Part shown: positions 36,066 through 44,970 of the stretch, piece by piece | Layout of the letters: every line of letters begins with the position of its first letter | How positions within the stretch are numbered: position 1 is the first letter of the stretch | From: Chryseobacterium panacisoli | Lineage (GTDB): Bacteria; Bacteroidota; Bacteroidia; Flavobacteriales; Weeksellaceae | Assembly (NCBI RefSeq): GCF_008274625.1 | Contig: NZ_VTRU01000003.1 | Location: 124,001-188,000, forward strand | Length of the DNA stretch: 64,000 bases | Direction: 5' to 3' | Program-made: the position numbers and the translations under genes | The notes under the pieces: model-generated | The model's database searches: none | Told to the model about the DNA's origin: nothing | The model's input: the letters and a program-made list of their open reading frames with translations, nothing else

Positions 36066-36128
36066 GGTTCAAGGTTCAATGTTCAAAGTTTTTAGTTGAA
36101 TGTTATGGGTTACTGGTTGCTGGTTTAT
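36066..36128 (-). repeat. Heptad array, nine units
   Basis: Contiguous units of the form NGTTNNN on the plus strand (GGTTCAA twice, TGTTCAA, AGTTGAA, GGTTACT, GGTTGCT and others), which read NNNAACN on the strand of the methyltransferase gene. The array abuts the promoter. Confidence 0.75.
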
Positions 36129-36180
36129 TTTGTTGCAAGTGTATTTTGTTGATGCTTCTATTTAAGTTATCATTATCTTG

Positions 36181-36236
36181 ATTCTTGGTTCTTGATTCTT
36201 GATTCTTGATTCTTGGTTCTTGGTTCTTGGTTCTTG
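36181..36236 (-). repeat. Heptad array, eight near-perfect units
   Basis: Eight units, each ATTCTTG or GTTCTTG, directly abutting the cap repeat at 36237. The best-preserved array in the window. Confidence 0.95.
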
Positions 36237-36275
36237 AAATTCACCATTCACTTGCGAAGCAAAATTCACTATTGA
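36237..36275 (-). repeat. Cap repeat, copy 2
   Basis: Reverse complement of the core at 3031 and 53821, with the same TTGC/GCAA hairpin. It faces the methyltransferase gene. Confidence 0.85.
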
Positions 36276-36313
36276 CATCCATGGTCTTCCATCAATATTT
36301 TACAGAACATCCT

Positions 36314-36362
36314 CCTAAGCCCTAAAGCCTGCAACCTATCACCTGCAACCTGCTACCTATCC
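36314..36362 (-). repeat. Heptad array, seven CCTNNNN units
   Basis: Units CCTAAGC, CCTAAAG, CCTGCAA, CCTATCA, CCTGCAA, CCTGCTA and CCTATCC follow each other without gaps, ending next to the stop codon of the SIP gene. With the two arrays and the cap repeat it fills the 36052-36367 gap; no gene is seen there. Confidence 0.8.
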
Positions 36363-36367
36363 TCTTC

Positions 36368-37180
36368 CTACTCCATCGAATCCTTCTCCTTATGTCTATC
36401 CGCCTGAGATTCATTCTCTGCTACCCCCGCTTTCCAGTAAGAATAAGCATACAATTCCTGGGAGGTCCAGTTTTTTTCTTTTCTAAGGTAGGTGCGGATT
36501 TCTTTTACGCTTGAGAATTCACAGGCTACATAGCCAAATTTTTTAGTTTCAGGAAGCTCAATGCTTTTTACTGCATTGGCAATTTCACTGCTGTTCTGAG
36601 GCTGCGTATTGTACAGCCATTTAAAATCAATTTGGGCTTTTGTTTCAAGCATTTGTTCGTCTCCTTTCCCATGAACTTCGATGATACAGGTTCCTTTTGC
36701 TGTTTCAGGAAGCGTTTCCAAAATCGCACTGATCACCGGAATAGCCGTAGCATCCCCAACCAGCAGATACCAATCTGCAGCAGGATACAGTTCTTTCCCT
36801 TCCAGACGCATCATTACTCCAAGCTTTGAGCCCGCCTCAGCTTCTCTCACCCATTTAGAAGCCGGCCCGCCGTCTCCATGATCTACAAAATCGATGATCA
36901 GTTCATTTTTTTCCAGATCAATCCCCCTGTGGGTATAGGTTCTGATAGCCGGAGCCACTTCTTTGGGAGGATATATCCACTGGTGATTTTCGTCCAGCGT
37001 CGGGAAATGAATCTCATTCAAGCCAGCCGGAGGAACTGCAATCTTATTATTGTCTCCCACCATGGTATTTTTGAACAACTGAACTTCGGGTGAATACAGA
37101 TACACTCTGATAAAATGGTCAGTAATGTATTCTTTTCTGGTTACTTCGGCAACAATCTGCCCTGTTGAAATTTTAGCCAT
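36368..37180 (-). CDS. Siderophore-interacting protein (SIP-family ferric reductase)
   Basis: 270 residues. The FAD-binding segment RTYTHRGID matches the family R-x-Y-T/S motif, and HGDGGPASKW is the conserved turn after it. A C-terminal NAD(P)-binding-like region contains LLVGDATAIP. These proteins reduce iron(III)-siderophores in the cytoplasm to release iron. The gene follows a TonB receptor gene, which supports a role in siderophore use. A hairpin lies between the two. Confidence 0.88.
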   Translation of the reverse strand: MAKISTGQIVAEVTRKEYITDHFIRVYLYSPEVQLFKNTMVGDNNKIAVPPAGLNEIHFPTLDENHQWIYPPKEVAPAIRTYTHRGIDLEKNELIIDFVDHGDGGPASKWVREAEAGSKLGVMMRLEGKELYPAADWYLLVGDATAIPVISAILETLPETAKGTCIIEVHGKGDEQMLETKAQIDFKWLYNTQPQNSSEIANAVKSIELPETKKFGYVACEFSSVKEIRTYLRKEKNWTSQELYAYSYWKAGVAENESQADRHKEKDSME

Positions 37181-37204
37181 AACTGATTTTTTTTTTTAAA
37201 ATTA

Positions 37205-37240
37205 AAATCCGGTTTCCGATCAATCTCAGAAACCGGATTT
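37205..37240 (-). terminator. Terminator or attenuator between receptor and SIP genes
   Basis: Perfect 12-bp stem (37205-37216 with 37229-37240), 12-nt loop, followed on the minus strand by TAATTTTAAAA-like sequence. Partial read-through into the SIP gene is possible. Confidence 0.7.
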
Positions 37241-37289
37241 GAAATACAATATGTTTTCAGATCAAGGCATTTTTACCTTCATCTCATTT

Positions 37290-39500
37290 TTAGAATTCAA
37301 AAGTGTAAGAAAGATTGAATGTTCTTCCTCTTCCTTTATAATTAAACAATTCCGGCAGTCCGTAAGTAGAATACAACACCTGGGAGCGCTTACTCCATAT
37401 CGTCTGATAATCGGTATTAAACAGGTTCTGGATCCCCAGATTGAATTTTCCCCAGTGGAATCGGTATCCCATCATCAGGTCTGAAGTGTTGTAGCCTTCC
37501 ACAACATTATTAAGCTCATCTTTCTGCTTGAAATTCTGCAAAGACTGGAATCTGAATGACCAGTTTTTAATATTATATCCGATATAGGTCACCAATTTTG
37601 AAGGAGAAGCATTGTAAATTTCCTGTTTCTGCCATTCTCCTTTATTATCTACCTCAGATTTGATCAAAAGTCCACTTGCTCCAAAATAAACCCCATTGCT
37701 TAAGGCATAAGAAACCTCAGCCTCAATTCCCATGTTTCTTAATTTCAAATCATTCACAAGAATCTGGAAGGTTTTTTTATCTACGGTAACAGTTTTATCA
37801 GAATTACTCAAAAATCCGGCAATCTGAGCTCTTAAACCACCTCTGTTGATACGGTAACCTACCTCAAACTGGTTGGTTTTGATGGCCTGCAAAGGCTGTT
37901 CTTTCACATTGATACTGGACACAACATCCCAATTTGTACCTACAAGTTTATATTGCCCAATTCCATAGAACTTGGCAGGATCAGCTAAGCTTGCACCCTG
38001 AGAAAAAGTTCCCCAAACCTGGTGCTGCTCATTGAATTTATATAACAGTCCGGCATTCGCCAAGGTTACATTATAAGAACTTTCACCTCCCGGAATTGCA
38101 GATGCTGAACTTCCATACCCCATAGCAATCTGCGTTTGCTGTTCTGAACCTACAAAGTCGTCCATCTTCACATTGATGTGCTGATAACGGATTCCCGCAT
38201 TCAGTTGTAATTTTGGAAGAATATTGTATTTTGCCTGAACATATCCGGCGTAACTCTGTGAGTGATTGGTTGGATATCTTCCCAAACTGTATTTAGTTTC
38301 GTTGACTAAGCCTCCACTGGACATTGTTTTTGCAATATCATAGACAGATTGGGTTCCCTCAAATTTTTCAAAATCAAAATCTGCTCCATACGTAACATTC
38401 AGCCCTCTCCATGATTTGGATAACAATGCTTTAATCCCTGAATAATAAGTATCCTGCTGTGAAGAGGACATATAAGGTATTTTTCCGGTCTGCAAAGTAA
38501 CATTTCCCGGGAATGGGTAGAATCCTAATTTTTCACCCCGGGTAGCTAATTGCACATACAAATCCTGTCCGCCTAAAATTCCGTTTCCGTTATACGCTAC
38601 AGTAGCCATATAACGCTCCGTTCCTACATTTTTATCGGAAGAGAAACCGTCTCTCATTTCTAGTAATGAGGCATTTTTTGTAGTAAACGCGCTTAGATTT
38701 TCACCCAAAAACAAGCTTCTGTCTCCATTAAATTTAGAATTGTAATACTGAACAGAGGCTGTTATTTTATGTTTATTATTAAACTGATATCCTCCAGTAG
38801 CAAGGATATCAATGGACTGATTATACTGAAGGTCCGTCTGGGTAATATCTGTAAAAAGCTGTTTCTGATCAGCTCCATACACCCCGCCATTCTGCTGATA
38901 GGCTACTCCCAGTCTTCCGAAAAACTTATCTCCTTTAGCGGCAATAGACTGAGCTGCACGGAAATCGTGGTCATCTTTTCCCATAAATCCTGTACGTACC
39001 CCTAGTTCTGTTTCTCCGCTAATTCCTTTTTTGGAAGGAATCTTTGTAATAATATTGATAATTCCACCGGTAGCGTTACCTCCATAAATTGAGCTTGCTC
39101 CTGAAAGCACTTCAATTCTTTCGATATTAAAAGGGTCTATTGCATCTAGCTGGCGGCTTATTGCACGGATGCTGTTCAGAGAAACTCCGTCTATCATCAC
39201 AAGCGCGGAACGGCCTCTCATATTCTGTCCGTAATTGGTTCTTCCCTGTGGACCAATATCCATAGAAGGAATCAGAATCGACAACATTTCTTTGATAGGA
39301 ACTCCGCTTTTAGCCTGTTCCTGAATCTTTTCTTTCTGTACTACCCAAACTGTACCCGGAACTTCAGAGATTTTTGTAGGTTTTCTGGAGGCTACAATTA
39401 CCACATCTTCAATACCTTTAGAGGCTATAGAGTCTTTTACTGTCTGGGAAATCATCAATCCCGAAACCAAAAGACCTATGAATGCATACTGCTTTTTCAT
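37290..39500 (-). CDS. TonB-dependent siderophore receptor
   Basis: 736 residues with signal peptide (1-19). A TonB-box-like GIEDVVIVASRKPTKISEVPG is followed by the plug (RGRSALVMIDGVSLNSI, IERIEVLSGASSIYGGNATGGIINI) and a barrel ending with Phe (FNLSYTFEF). Size and plug fit ferric-siderophore or vitamin receptors of the FepA/BtuB kind rather than SusC. With the SIP gene downstream, a ferric siderophore is the likely ligand. A TACCTTTG box lies 29 nt upstream. Confidence 0.9.
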   Translation of the reverse strand: MKKQYAFIGLLVSGLMISQTVKDSIASKGIEDVVIVASRKPTKISEVPGTVWVVQKEKIQEQAKSGVPIKEMLSILIPSMDIGPQGRTNYGQNMRGRSALVMIDGVSLNSIRAISRQLDAIDPFNIERIEVLSGASSIYGGNATGGIINIITKIPSKKGISGETELGVRTGFMGKDDHDFRAAQSIAAKGDKFFGRLGVAYQQNGGVYGADQKQLFTDITQTDLQYNQSIDILATGGYQFNNKHKITASVQYYNSKFNGDRSLFLGENLSAFTTKNASLLEMRDGFSSDKNVGTERYMATVAYNGNGILGGQDLYVQLATRGEKLGFYPFPGNVTLQTGKIPYMSSSQQDTYYSGIKALLSKSWRGLNVTYGADFDFEKFEGTQSVYDIAKTMSSGGLVNETKYSLGRYPTNHSQSYAGYVQAKYNILPKLQLNAGIRYQHINVKMDDFVGSEQQTQIAMGYGSSASAIPGGESSYNVTLANAGLLYKFNEQHQVWGTFSQGASLADPAKFYGIGQYKLVGTNWDVVSSINVKEQPLQAIKTNQFEVGYRINRGGLRAQIAGFLSNSDKTVTVDKKTFQILVNDLKLRNMGIEAEVSYALSNGVYFGASGLLIKSEVDNKGEWQKQEIYNASPSKLVTYIGYNIKNWSFRFQSLQNFKQKDELNNVVEGYNTSDLMMGYRFHWGKFNLGIQNLFNTDYQTIWSKRSQVLYSTYGLPELFNYKGRGRTFNLSYTFEF

Positions 39501-39529
39501 TCTTTCTACTTCAAAGTTTTATAATCTCA

Positions 39530-39537
39530 CAAAGGTA
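39530..39537 (-). promoter_or_regulatory. -7 box of TonB receptor gene
   Basis: TACCTTTG on the minus strand, 29 nt before the ATG. Confidence 0.65.
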
Positions 39538-39607
39538 ATTCTTATTTAGAAAGAATAAAAATAACAAAATATGAAATTTTCCTTTTTTAAAAAAAGATGA
39601 AAACCCG

Positions 39608-39747
39608 AAGAAGGGAGCTGGAGGTTATTTAGGACCTTAAATCAATAAAAGCTATAGTAACCTCTTTGGAATAAAGATTTTAAATAAAACAAATAGGTAT
39701 AAAACGTCTTTCATAAGTTCCTTCTTCCAGCATCCAGCTACCTACTA
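39608..39747. repeat. Facing heptad stretches in the receptor-efflux gap
   Basis: On the plus strand AAGAAGG and GAGCTGG occur near 39608-39621. Four related units (AAGAAGG, ATGCTGG, TAGCTGG, TAGTAGG) occur on the minus strand at 39720-39747. The two stretches face each other. No gene is seen in the 309-bp gap. Confidence 0.4.
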
Positions 39748-39752
39748 AAATC

Positions 39753-39788
39753 GTAAAATCCCAGCCCAATGAAGGACCAGGATTTTAC
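39753..39788 (-). terminator. Probable terminator of efflux operon
   Basis: A 9-bp GTAAAATCC/GGATTTTAC stem with further CC/GG pairing inside, just after the MFS gene on the minus strand. The T tract is weak. Confidence 0.5.
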
Positions 39789-39809
39789 TAGTGAAAAACA
39801 AGGTATCTT

Positions 39810-41402
39810 TTATACTGCAGGCCCTGCAGCATCTTTTATTTCTTCTAATAATTTTTTTCTTTCCCGAAGTCTTCTTCTCGCGATAACAGATTTACCACCA
39901 AGAACTCTTACAAATCTGAAATACTGAAAACGTTTTGCTCCGAAGTGATGGGTGACAACATAAATCAATACTCCAAATCCGACTAAAATAATATATCCGA
40001 ATATCTTTTTGGTGGCAATGATAATGGCGTTAAGCTGAATTGGTTTCATACTGGCGGCTACATTCTGGGGAGTTACAGTCATTCCGTCCATATAAACGGC
40101 GAGATCTCCTACTGCCATAATCTGGAAACGGTATTGAAACCAGGCGTAGAGTGTTGAAAAAATCCCTACTGCCAGGAAAGTTCTCCAAACCAATACAAGT
40201 CCTATAGCGGCCAGCATTTCATCCATTTCAAGCTTATCCAGCGTATAAAACCATACGGAGATAAACAGTGAACACATCCCGTACCCTTTTAAAAACATGG
40301 GCAGATACCAGTTGTCATAACTAAATTCCAAAACCATAGAAAAGTACATGATGATGGCATATCCCACCATTGCTGAAAAACCGGAAAAAATATACATTTT
40401 CAAAGGTTTTTCTTTTTTGAACCAGAAAATGGCAATGCCCCCTGCTAAGATAATTCCAGGAATCATTAGTAGACTTAGTCTGGTATTGGTCAACTGGTCA
40501 TACCCTAATACACCCACCGCAAAAGTATTCTGTATAGAAGCTGTTCCTAAAAACATTCCCAGCCAGAATAGCATGAATAACCCATGCTGTACATTATTTT
40601 TTTTAAAAATTTTGAAAGAAAGATAGGGACGTTTTAAGGTCAACTGACGAACAGAAAGCAGTGCAAAACTTACAAAAGCAGCAGTACTTGCATAAATAAT
40701 ATTCTTTGAATTGAACCAATCCTGCTGTCTTCCAAACGAATAAACATACGCTGAAAACATAAAAGTAGAAACAAAAAGCAGAATACTTAACCAATCAATA
40801 TAATGCAGAGGAACTTTCAACGCAAAATATTTATTATGCATAAAAACCCAGTGTATTAAAGCTAAAATAAAGCATAAAACGGCTGTGAACAGATAAAACT
40901 GCTGCCAGTTGTAAAGAAGGGCAAACTCAGCAGCATAATAGGTAGCCACCTGATTCATTACCAAAACAAATGTATAGAATGCTCCATAAAACATACCTCT
41001 GTTTCCGATCATAGCCATCAATGGCAGGAAGAGCTCTATGGTCACCATCATCTTCATAAATCCAATCAGTAAAGAGGTAAATATGAAGATCATTGGCTGT
41101 AAAGTAGTTCCGTTTACATAACTAAGCAATCCTAAAAGCACCAGCAGTAAAACCAGCTTATCCCTTACCTTGAATCTCATTTTAATCCTGAGAACCACAG
41201 GCATACAGGCTCCCATACCAATGGTAGTTGCATAGTTGGCCCACATAAAATATTCTGTCATGGCACCGGTACCGCTTACCAGAGAACTGATATTTCCGGT
41301 ATACACCCCACCGATAGGCATTACCACGGCAAGCAGTAATACAATCAGCAGCAGCTGTACGGGTTTCGGTACCCAGTCGCTATATAATCCTTTGTTGTAC
41401 AT
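39810..41402 (-). CDS. MFS efflux transporter (EmrB/QacA-like), inner-membrane subunit
   Basis: 530 residues with about 14 hydrophobic segments, the count of the DHA2 drug-proton antiporters, and a basic cytoplasmic tail (RRRLRERKK). It follows HlyD-like and TolC-like genes, so it forms the pump of a tripartite exporter. The export substrate is unknown; drugs, bile-like compounds or fatty acids are possible. A six-unit heptad array lies between its start and the HlyD stop. Confidence 0.82.
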   Translation of the reverse strand: MYNKGLYSDWVPKPVQLLLIVLLLAVVMPIGGVYTGNISSLVSGTGAMTEYFMWANYATTIGMGACMPVVLRIKMRFKVRDKLVLLLVLLGLLSYVNGTTLQPMIFIFTSLLIGFMKMMVTIELFLPLMAMIGNRGMFYGAFYTFVLVMNQVATYYAAEFALLYNWQQFYLFTAVLCFILALIHWVFMHNKYFALKVPLHYIDWLSILLFVSTFMFSAYVYSFGRQQDWFNSKNIIYASTAAFVSFALLSVRQLTLKRPYLSFKIFKKNNVQHGLFMLFWLGMFLGTASIQNTFAVGVLGYDQLTNTRLSLLMIPGIILAGGIAIFWFKKEKPLKMYIFSGFSAMVGYAIIMYFSMVLEFSYDNWYLPMFLKGYGMCSLFISVWFYTLDKLEMDEMLAAIGLVLVWRTFLAVGIFSTLYAWFQYRFQIMAVGDLAVYMDGMTVTPQNVAASMKPIQLNAIIIATKKIFGYIILVGFGVLIYVVTHHFGAKRFQYFRFVRVLGGKSVIARRRLRERKKLLEEIKDAAGPAV

Positions 41403-41409
41403 GATAAAA

Positions 41410-41451
41410 TTAGAAATTAGAGGTTAGAAACTAGAAGATAGAGACTGGAAG
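41410..41451. repeat. Heptad array, six units
   Basis: Plus-strand units TTAGAAA, TTAGAGG, TTAGAAA, CTAGAAG, ATAGAGA and CTGGAAG, directly before the MFS start codon. Next to it (41471-41510) is a less regular stretch with an 8-bp rhythm. Same unit type as 3000-3027. Confidence 0.65.
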
Positions 41452-41507
41452 TTTTCAGCTTACCTTCTGTATTTTCTAATCTTTTAATCTTTCAATGATT
41501 AAATCTT

Positions 41508-42626
41508 TTAATTACTGCCGATATTCACATTCATATTCATTCCGGCACTCAGTTTATCCAGGTCTTCTTTTTTGTTGGAAGCTGTAAACTCTATTCTTAC
41601 AGGAATTCTCTGCTGTACTTTAATGAAATTTCCGGTAGAGTTATCTGTAGGTACACTTGAATATCGTGATCCGGTAGCCGCTGAAACAGCCGTAACAACT
41701 CCTTCAAATTTCTGCCCACCCAAAGCATCAGCTGTCATAGAAATTTTTTCTCCTACTTTAATATTGGGCATCTGGCTTTCCAGAAAATTGGCTGTTACCC
41801 ATTTCTGACCATTCAGAACGATGGTTGCAACTTGCTGTCCCGGCTGGATCAATTGACCTTCAGAGATTGTTCTTCTTCCCATTACTCCATCGTAAGGCGC
41901 CGTAATAACAGTATATGAAAGATTGATTTTCGCCATATCCAAGGCAGATTTTGTTCTTTTAATTTCAGCATCATTAATTCCCAGTCTGCTTTTCACTTCA
42001 GTAGTGGAAAGGTTTGCGGATTGTTTTTGATTCACTAAAGTTTCATAAGCTGCTTTTTGTGCATCATATTCAGTTTTTACCTGATCGTATTGCTGTCTTG
42101 TAACCGCCTCAGCTGCCAAAAGATTTTTATATCGGTTTAAATTCTGCTCAGCATTCCATAATCTGGCTTTTGCTCCAGCAATATTAGACTGCATGACGTT
42201 GATATTGTTGGAAACAGTATTCACAGAAGAACTTGTTGCCGTTTTCTGTGCCATCGCATTCTGATAAGCTGCTTCTGCCTGTCCCAGCTGGGTAAGAATT
42301 TCACGTTCGTCAAGGACTACCAGTGTATCTCCTTTTTTTACATGCTGATGTTCAATGAACTTAATTTCTTTGATATATGCTGAAACCCTTGTATTAACAG
42401 GGTTGATAAATTCCTCTACCTGTGCCGCTTCCGTATAGGTTTTGCTTCCGATATGGAAATATTCACGTATTAACCAGAATAATCCGAAACCGATCACCAG
42501 AAAAACGATGATATTGGAAATAATGGCTCTGATTTTATTGGTTTTATTTTTCTTTTTCTTGTTTTCTGCAGCAGATGTTGCTGGAGTTGGTGTCGTATTT
42601 TGAGTGGTTTGTTCCTTGTTTTCCAT
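41508..42626 (-). CDS. HlyD/EmrA-family membrane fusion protein
   Basis: 372 residues. A polar N-terminus rich in Thr/Lys is followed by one transmembrane helix (about 35-55), a biotinyl-lipoyl-like half motif (VSAYIKEIKFIEHQHVKKGDTLVVLD), a long coiled-coil hairpin (105-215), the second lipoyl half (VITAPYDGVMGRRTISEGQLI) and a beta-barrel adaptor. It bridges the MFS pump and TolC in the periplasm. It starts 24 nt after the tolC-like gene, so it is co-transcribed. Confidence 0.9.
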   Translation of the reverse strand: MENKEQTTQNTTPTPATSAAENKKKKNKTNKIRAIISNIIVFLVIGFGLFWLIREYFHIGSKTYTEAAQVEEFINPVNTRVSAYIKEIKFIEHQHVKKGDTLVVLDEREILTQLGQAEAAYQNAMAQKTATSSSVNTVSNNINVMQSNIAGAKARLWNAEQNLNRYKNLLAAEAVTRQQYDQVKTEYDAQKAAYETLVNQKQSANLSTTEVKSRLGINDAEIKRTKSALDMAKINLSYTVITAPYDGVMGRRTISEGQLIQPGQQVATIVLNGQKWVTANFLESQMPNIKVGEKISMTADALGGQKFEGVVTAVSAATGSRYSSVPTDNSTGNFIKVQQRIPVRIEFTASNKKEDLDKLSAGMNMNVNIGSN

Positions 42627-42650
42627 TGTGTTGATTGTCAGTTTTAAAAA

Positions 42651-43961
42651 TTAAAGTGTTCCTGTAGATTTCAAAAGGTTGTAGTACTGATACAAAACGT
42701 TGATTTCTGCATTGGCATAATCAAGTTCCGACTGCAGCTTCTGGTTCTGTGCGTCAATCATTTCTGCCTGTACTGCCAGCTGATTCAGATATTTGGCTTC
42801 CGTAATCTTGTAGTTTTCTTCCGCCAGCCTTTTAGAATCATTCAGAATATCTGCCTGCTGAATGGCTTCCTGATATTTTGTATAGGCCGCATTCACTCCC
42901 ATATCTACATTCTGCTGTACCAGAGTCATTGCATCATTCGCCTGGTTTTTTTGCAGCTCCCCTAATTTTACTTTTTCCTTAGTTTTATACAGCGTGTCAA
43001 TATTATAACTCAAAGAAACCCCTGTCTGCCATCCTCCTGAATACATATCCAAAACAGGATTTCTGGTCGTGACAGGTCTCTGCAGAGTATATCCGCCAAA
43101 TCCAGCCAGTGTAGGCGCATTGTCCGTTTTTATAATCTCAATATTCTTATCTGCAACCGCGATATTTTTTTGGGCAGACTTCAACAATGGATTACTTTCA
43201 TGGGCAAGATCTGTATAGTATTCCATGCCTATTCCGGACTCTTTATTTTCCAAGCTTTCTGTAGGAACAATTTCTGTGTCAGAAGATAAACCTAAAGCAA
43301 TATTCAAATTATAATTAAGAATTTTTTTATTGTTGGTAAGGGTCAGAATGCCCTGGTCCAGATTTTTGATCGCCAATTCACCCCGAATGACTTCATTTCG
43401 GGTTACCATCCCCTGCTGGTAGAATTTCTGGATATTTTTAAGACGTTCCTGAGCCAGTTTTTTGTTATTCTGAAATACCTCTTCCTGATTGATGATTTTA
43501 TACACATCCAGATAATTGGAAATCACTAAAAATTTCACATCCTGTTTGTTTTTCTCTAGATCCAGTTCGGAAAGCTGTTCACGAAGCCCCGCCATTTCAA
43601 TAGATTTATTCACCAATCCTCCTTTGAAGATCAGTTGTGTTGCCTGTACCGCATAGGAACTTCCGTAATGCGGCATCGGAACATTTGTAGAATTTGAAAA
43701 ATCTTTGTCAATGGCTACTGCATCCCCTAAATAGAACTGACTTGTAGAAGCCGTAATTGTGGGAAGTTTCTGAAGTTTAACAACATTCGTGTTTTGCTTT
43801 GCAATACCGATATTCTGTGCAGACACTTTGAGCTGCTGATGATTCTGAACTGCGAGTTCCGCCACCTCACCTGCGGTCATCTGCTTGATCTGTTGAGAAA
43901 AAAACAGCGCAGGAAAAGCTGCTATCAATACAGATAGTGCTGTTTTTATTTTCTTTGTCAT
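42651..43961 (-). CDS. TolC-family outer-membrane efflux protein
   Basis: 436 residues with a signal peptide (1-22, ALFFSQ). Two outer-membrane-efflux repeats with long helices are visible (residues 30-215 and 240-430), including ANAEINVLYQYYNLLKSTGTL at the end. It forms the trimeric exit duct for the HlyD/MFS pump. First gene of the efflux operon, with a TAACTTTG box 20 nt upstream and the AraC-type gene further upstream on the same strand. Confidence 0.9.
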   Translation of the reverse strand: MTKKIKTALSVLIAAFPALFFSQQIKQMTAGEVAELAVQNHQQLKVSAQNIGIAKQNTNVVKLQKLPTITASTSQFYLGDAVAIDKDFSNSTNVPMPHYGSSYAVQATQLIFKGGLVNKSIEMAGLREQLSELDLEKNKQDVKFLVISNYLDVYKIINQEEVFQNNKKLAQERLKNIQKFYQQGMVTRNEVIRGELAIKNLDQGILTLTNNKKILNYNLNIALGLSSDTEIVPTESLENKESGIGMEYYTDLAHESNPLLKSAQKNIAVADKNIEIIKTDNAPTLAGFGGYTLQRPVTTRNPVLDMYSGGWQTGVSLSYNIDTLYKTKEKVKLGELQKNQANDAMTLVQQNVDMGVNAAYTKYQEAIQQADILNDSKRLAEENYKITEAKYLNQLAVQAEMIDAQNQKLQSELDYANAEINVLYQYYNLLKSTGTL

Positions 43962-43981
43962 TTTACCTTGTTTTACAGATG

Positions 43982-43989
43982 CAAAGTTA
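43982..43989 (-). promoter_or_regulatory. -7 box of efflux operon
   Basis: TAACTTTG on the minus strand, 20 nt before the tolC-like ATG. Confidence 0.7.
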
Positions 43990-44050
43990 GGTCAACAACA
44001 AAATCAATCAAATGTTTGATTTTTGGAAAAAGATGTTCAAATGTAAGATT

Positions 44051-44896
44051 TTAGCTTTCAAACTGATGTCTGTACTGCATAGGGCTTACCTCGAGATGTT
44101 TCTTAAAAAAATGAGAAAATGAATATTGATCACTAAATCCGAGAATAGAAGAAATCTCTGAAACTGGTTTACTGGAAGAGTTTAAGAGCACTTTTGCTTC
44201 ATTGATCACAATTAGGGCGATGATCTGACTTGCAGACTTGCCTGTAATGGTCTTCACTACGGAAGAAAGATGTCTGGTTGTAATTGACTGCCGTTCGGCA
44301 TAAAACTCAACGGTTCTTTCTGTAAGATGATGTTCTGCAATATCAGTAAGAAATACAAACACGATTTCTTCCTGCCTGGACATCTGATTCATAGAACTGT
44401 TATCTTCCTTGGAAATGATTCCCGCCATCTGGTAACAGAAAACAGAGAAAAGATGTTCTACCATTTCTTTTTTGTAAAGCATTTCCGTTTCAGAATCCAG
44501 GATATATTTGAGAAAATTGACGCTTCTCCAAACTACTTCCATTTCATCCTCAGGAAAAGGAACCCCTTTATTCATCTGTTGCCGGAAATAGCGATAAGTA
44601 ATGAGACGGTTAAATTTCAATGACAACGCTGAAATAAATTCTCTTTTATAGGAAACCATCCTCGACTGAAAGTTATCCGTTACTCCCACCACTTCATAAA
44701 TGGTCTGTGGATCCGTTACCATAAACATATTGGCAGAAACTTCCAGATCACTGAAATGCTGACGAAGTTTTATAGTTCCCGATTTAATAAATATAAAAGC
44801 AGGATTATCGGGACGAAAAGGTTTACCCACGGCTATCCGCTCGAAAATATTACGTTCCGTAAAAATATCAACGCCAAATTTTTCCAGGGCAGACAT
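44051..44896 (-). CDS. AraC-family transcriptional regulator
   Basis: 281 residues. The N-terminal 150 residues look like a cupin-type sensing domain. The C-terminal 100 residues carry two helix-turn-helix units (RTVEFYAERQSITTRHLSSVV and VSEISSILGFSDQYSFSHFFKK). It lies just upstream of and in line with the efflux operon and is the likely regulator of it (inference). TACATTTG ends 4 nt before the ATG, so the mRNA is predicted to be leaderless. Confidence 0.9.
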   Translation of the reverse strand: MSALEKFGVDIFTERNIFERIAVGKPFRPDNPAFIFIKSGTIKLRQHFSDLEVSANMFMVTDPQTIYEVVGVTDNFQSRMVSYKREFISALSLKFNRLITYRYFRQQMNKGVPFPEDEMEVVWRSVNFLKYILDSETEMLYKKEMVEHLFSVFCYQMAGIISKEDNSSMNQMSRQEEIVFVFLTDIAEHHLTERTVEFYAERQSITTRHLSSVVKTITGKSASQIIALIVINEAKVLLNSSSKPVSEISSILGFSDQYSFSHFFKKHLEVSPMQYRHQFES

Positions 44897-44900
44897 AAGA

Positions 44901-44908
44901 CAAATGTA
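44901..44908 (-). promoter_or_regulatory. -7 box of araC-type gene
   Basis: TACATTTG on the minus strand, 4 nt before the ATG. Confidence 0.65.
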
Positions 44909-44970
44909 AGCAATCTTACCAGTGATTACAAAATTTTATTATTTTAGCATCAATCCAATTTCCTGTTAGT

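Noticed and set aside
36052..36072. Upstream ATG of the methyltransferase as the true start
   Set aside because: The promoter box lies inside these codons; the internal ATG at 36051 fits better.
36181..36236. CRISPR array
   Set aside because: Units are 7 bp with no spacers; this is a tandem heptad array.
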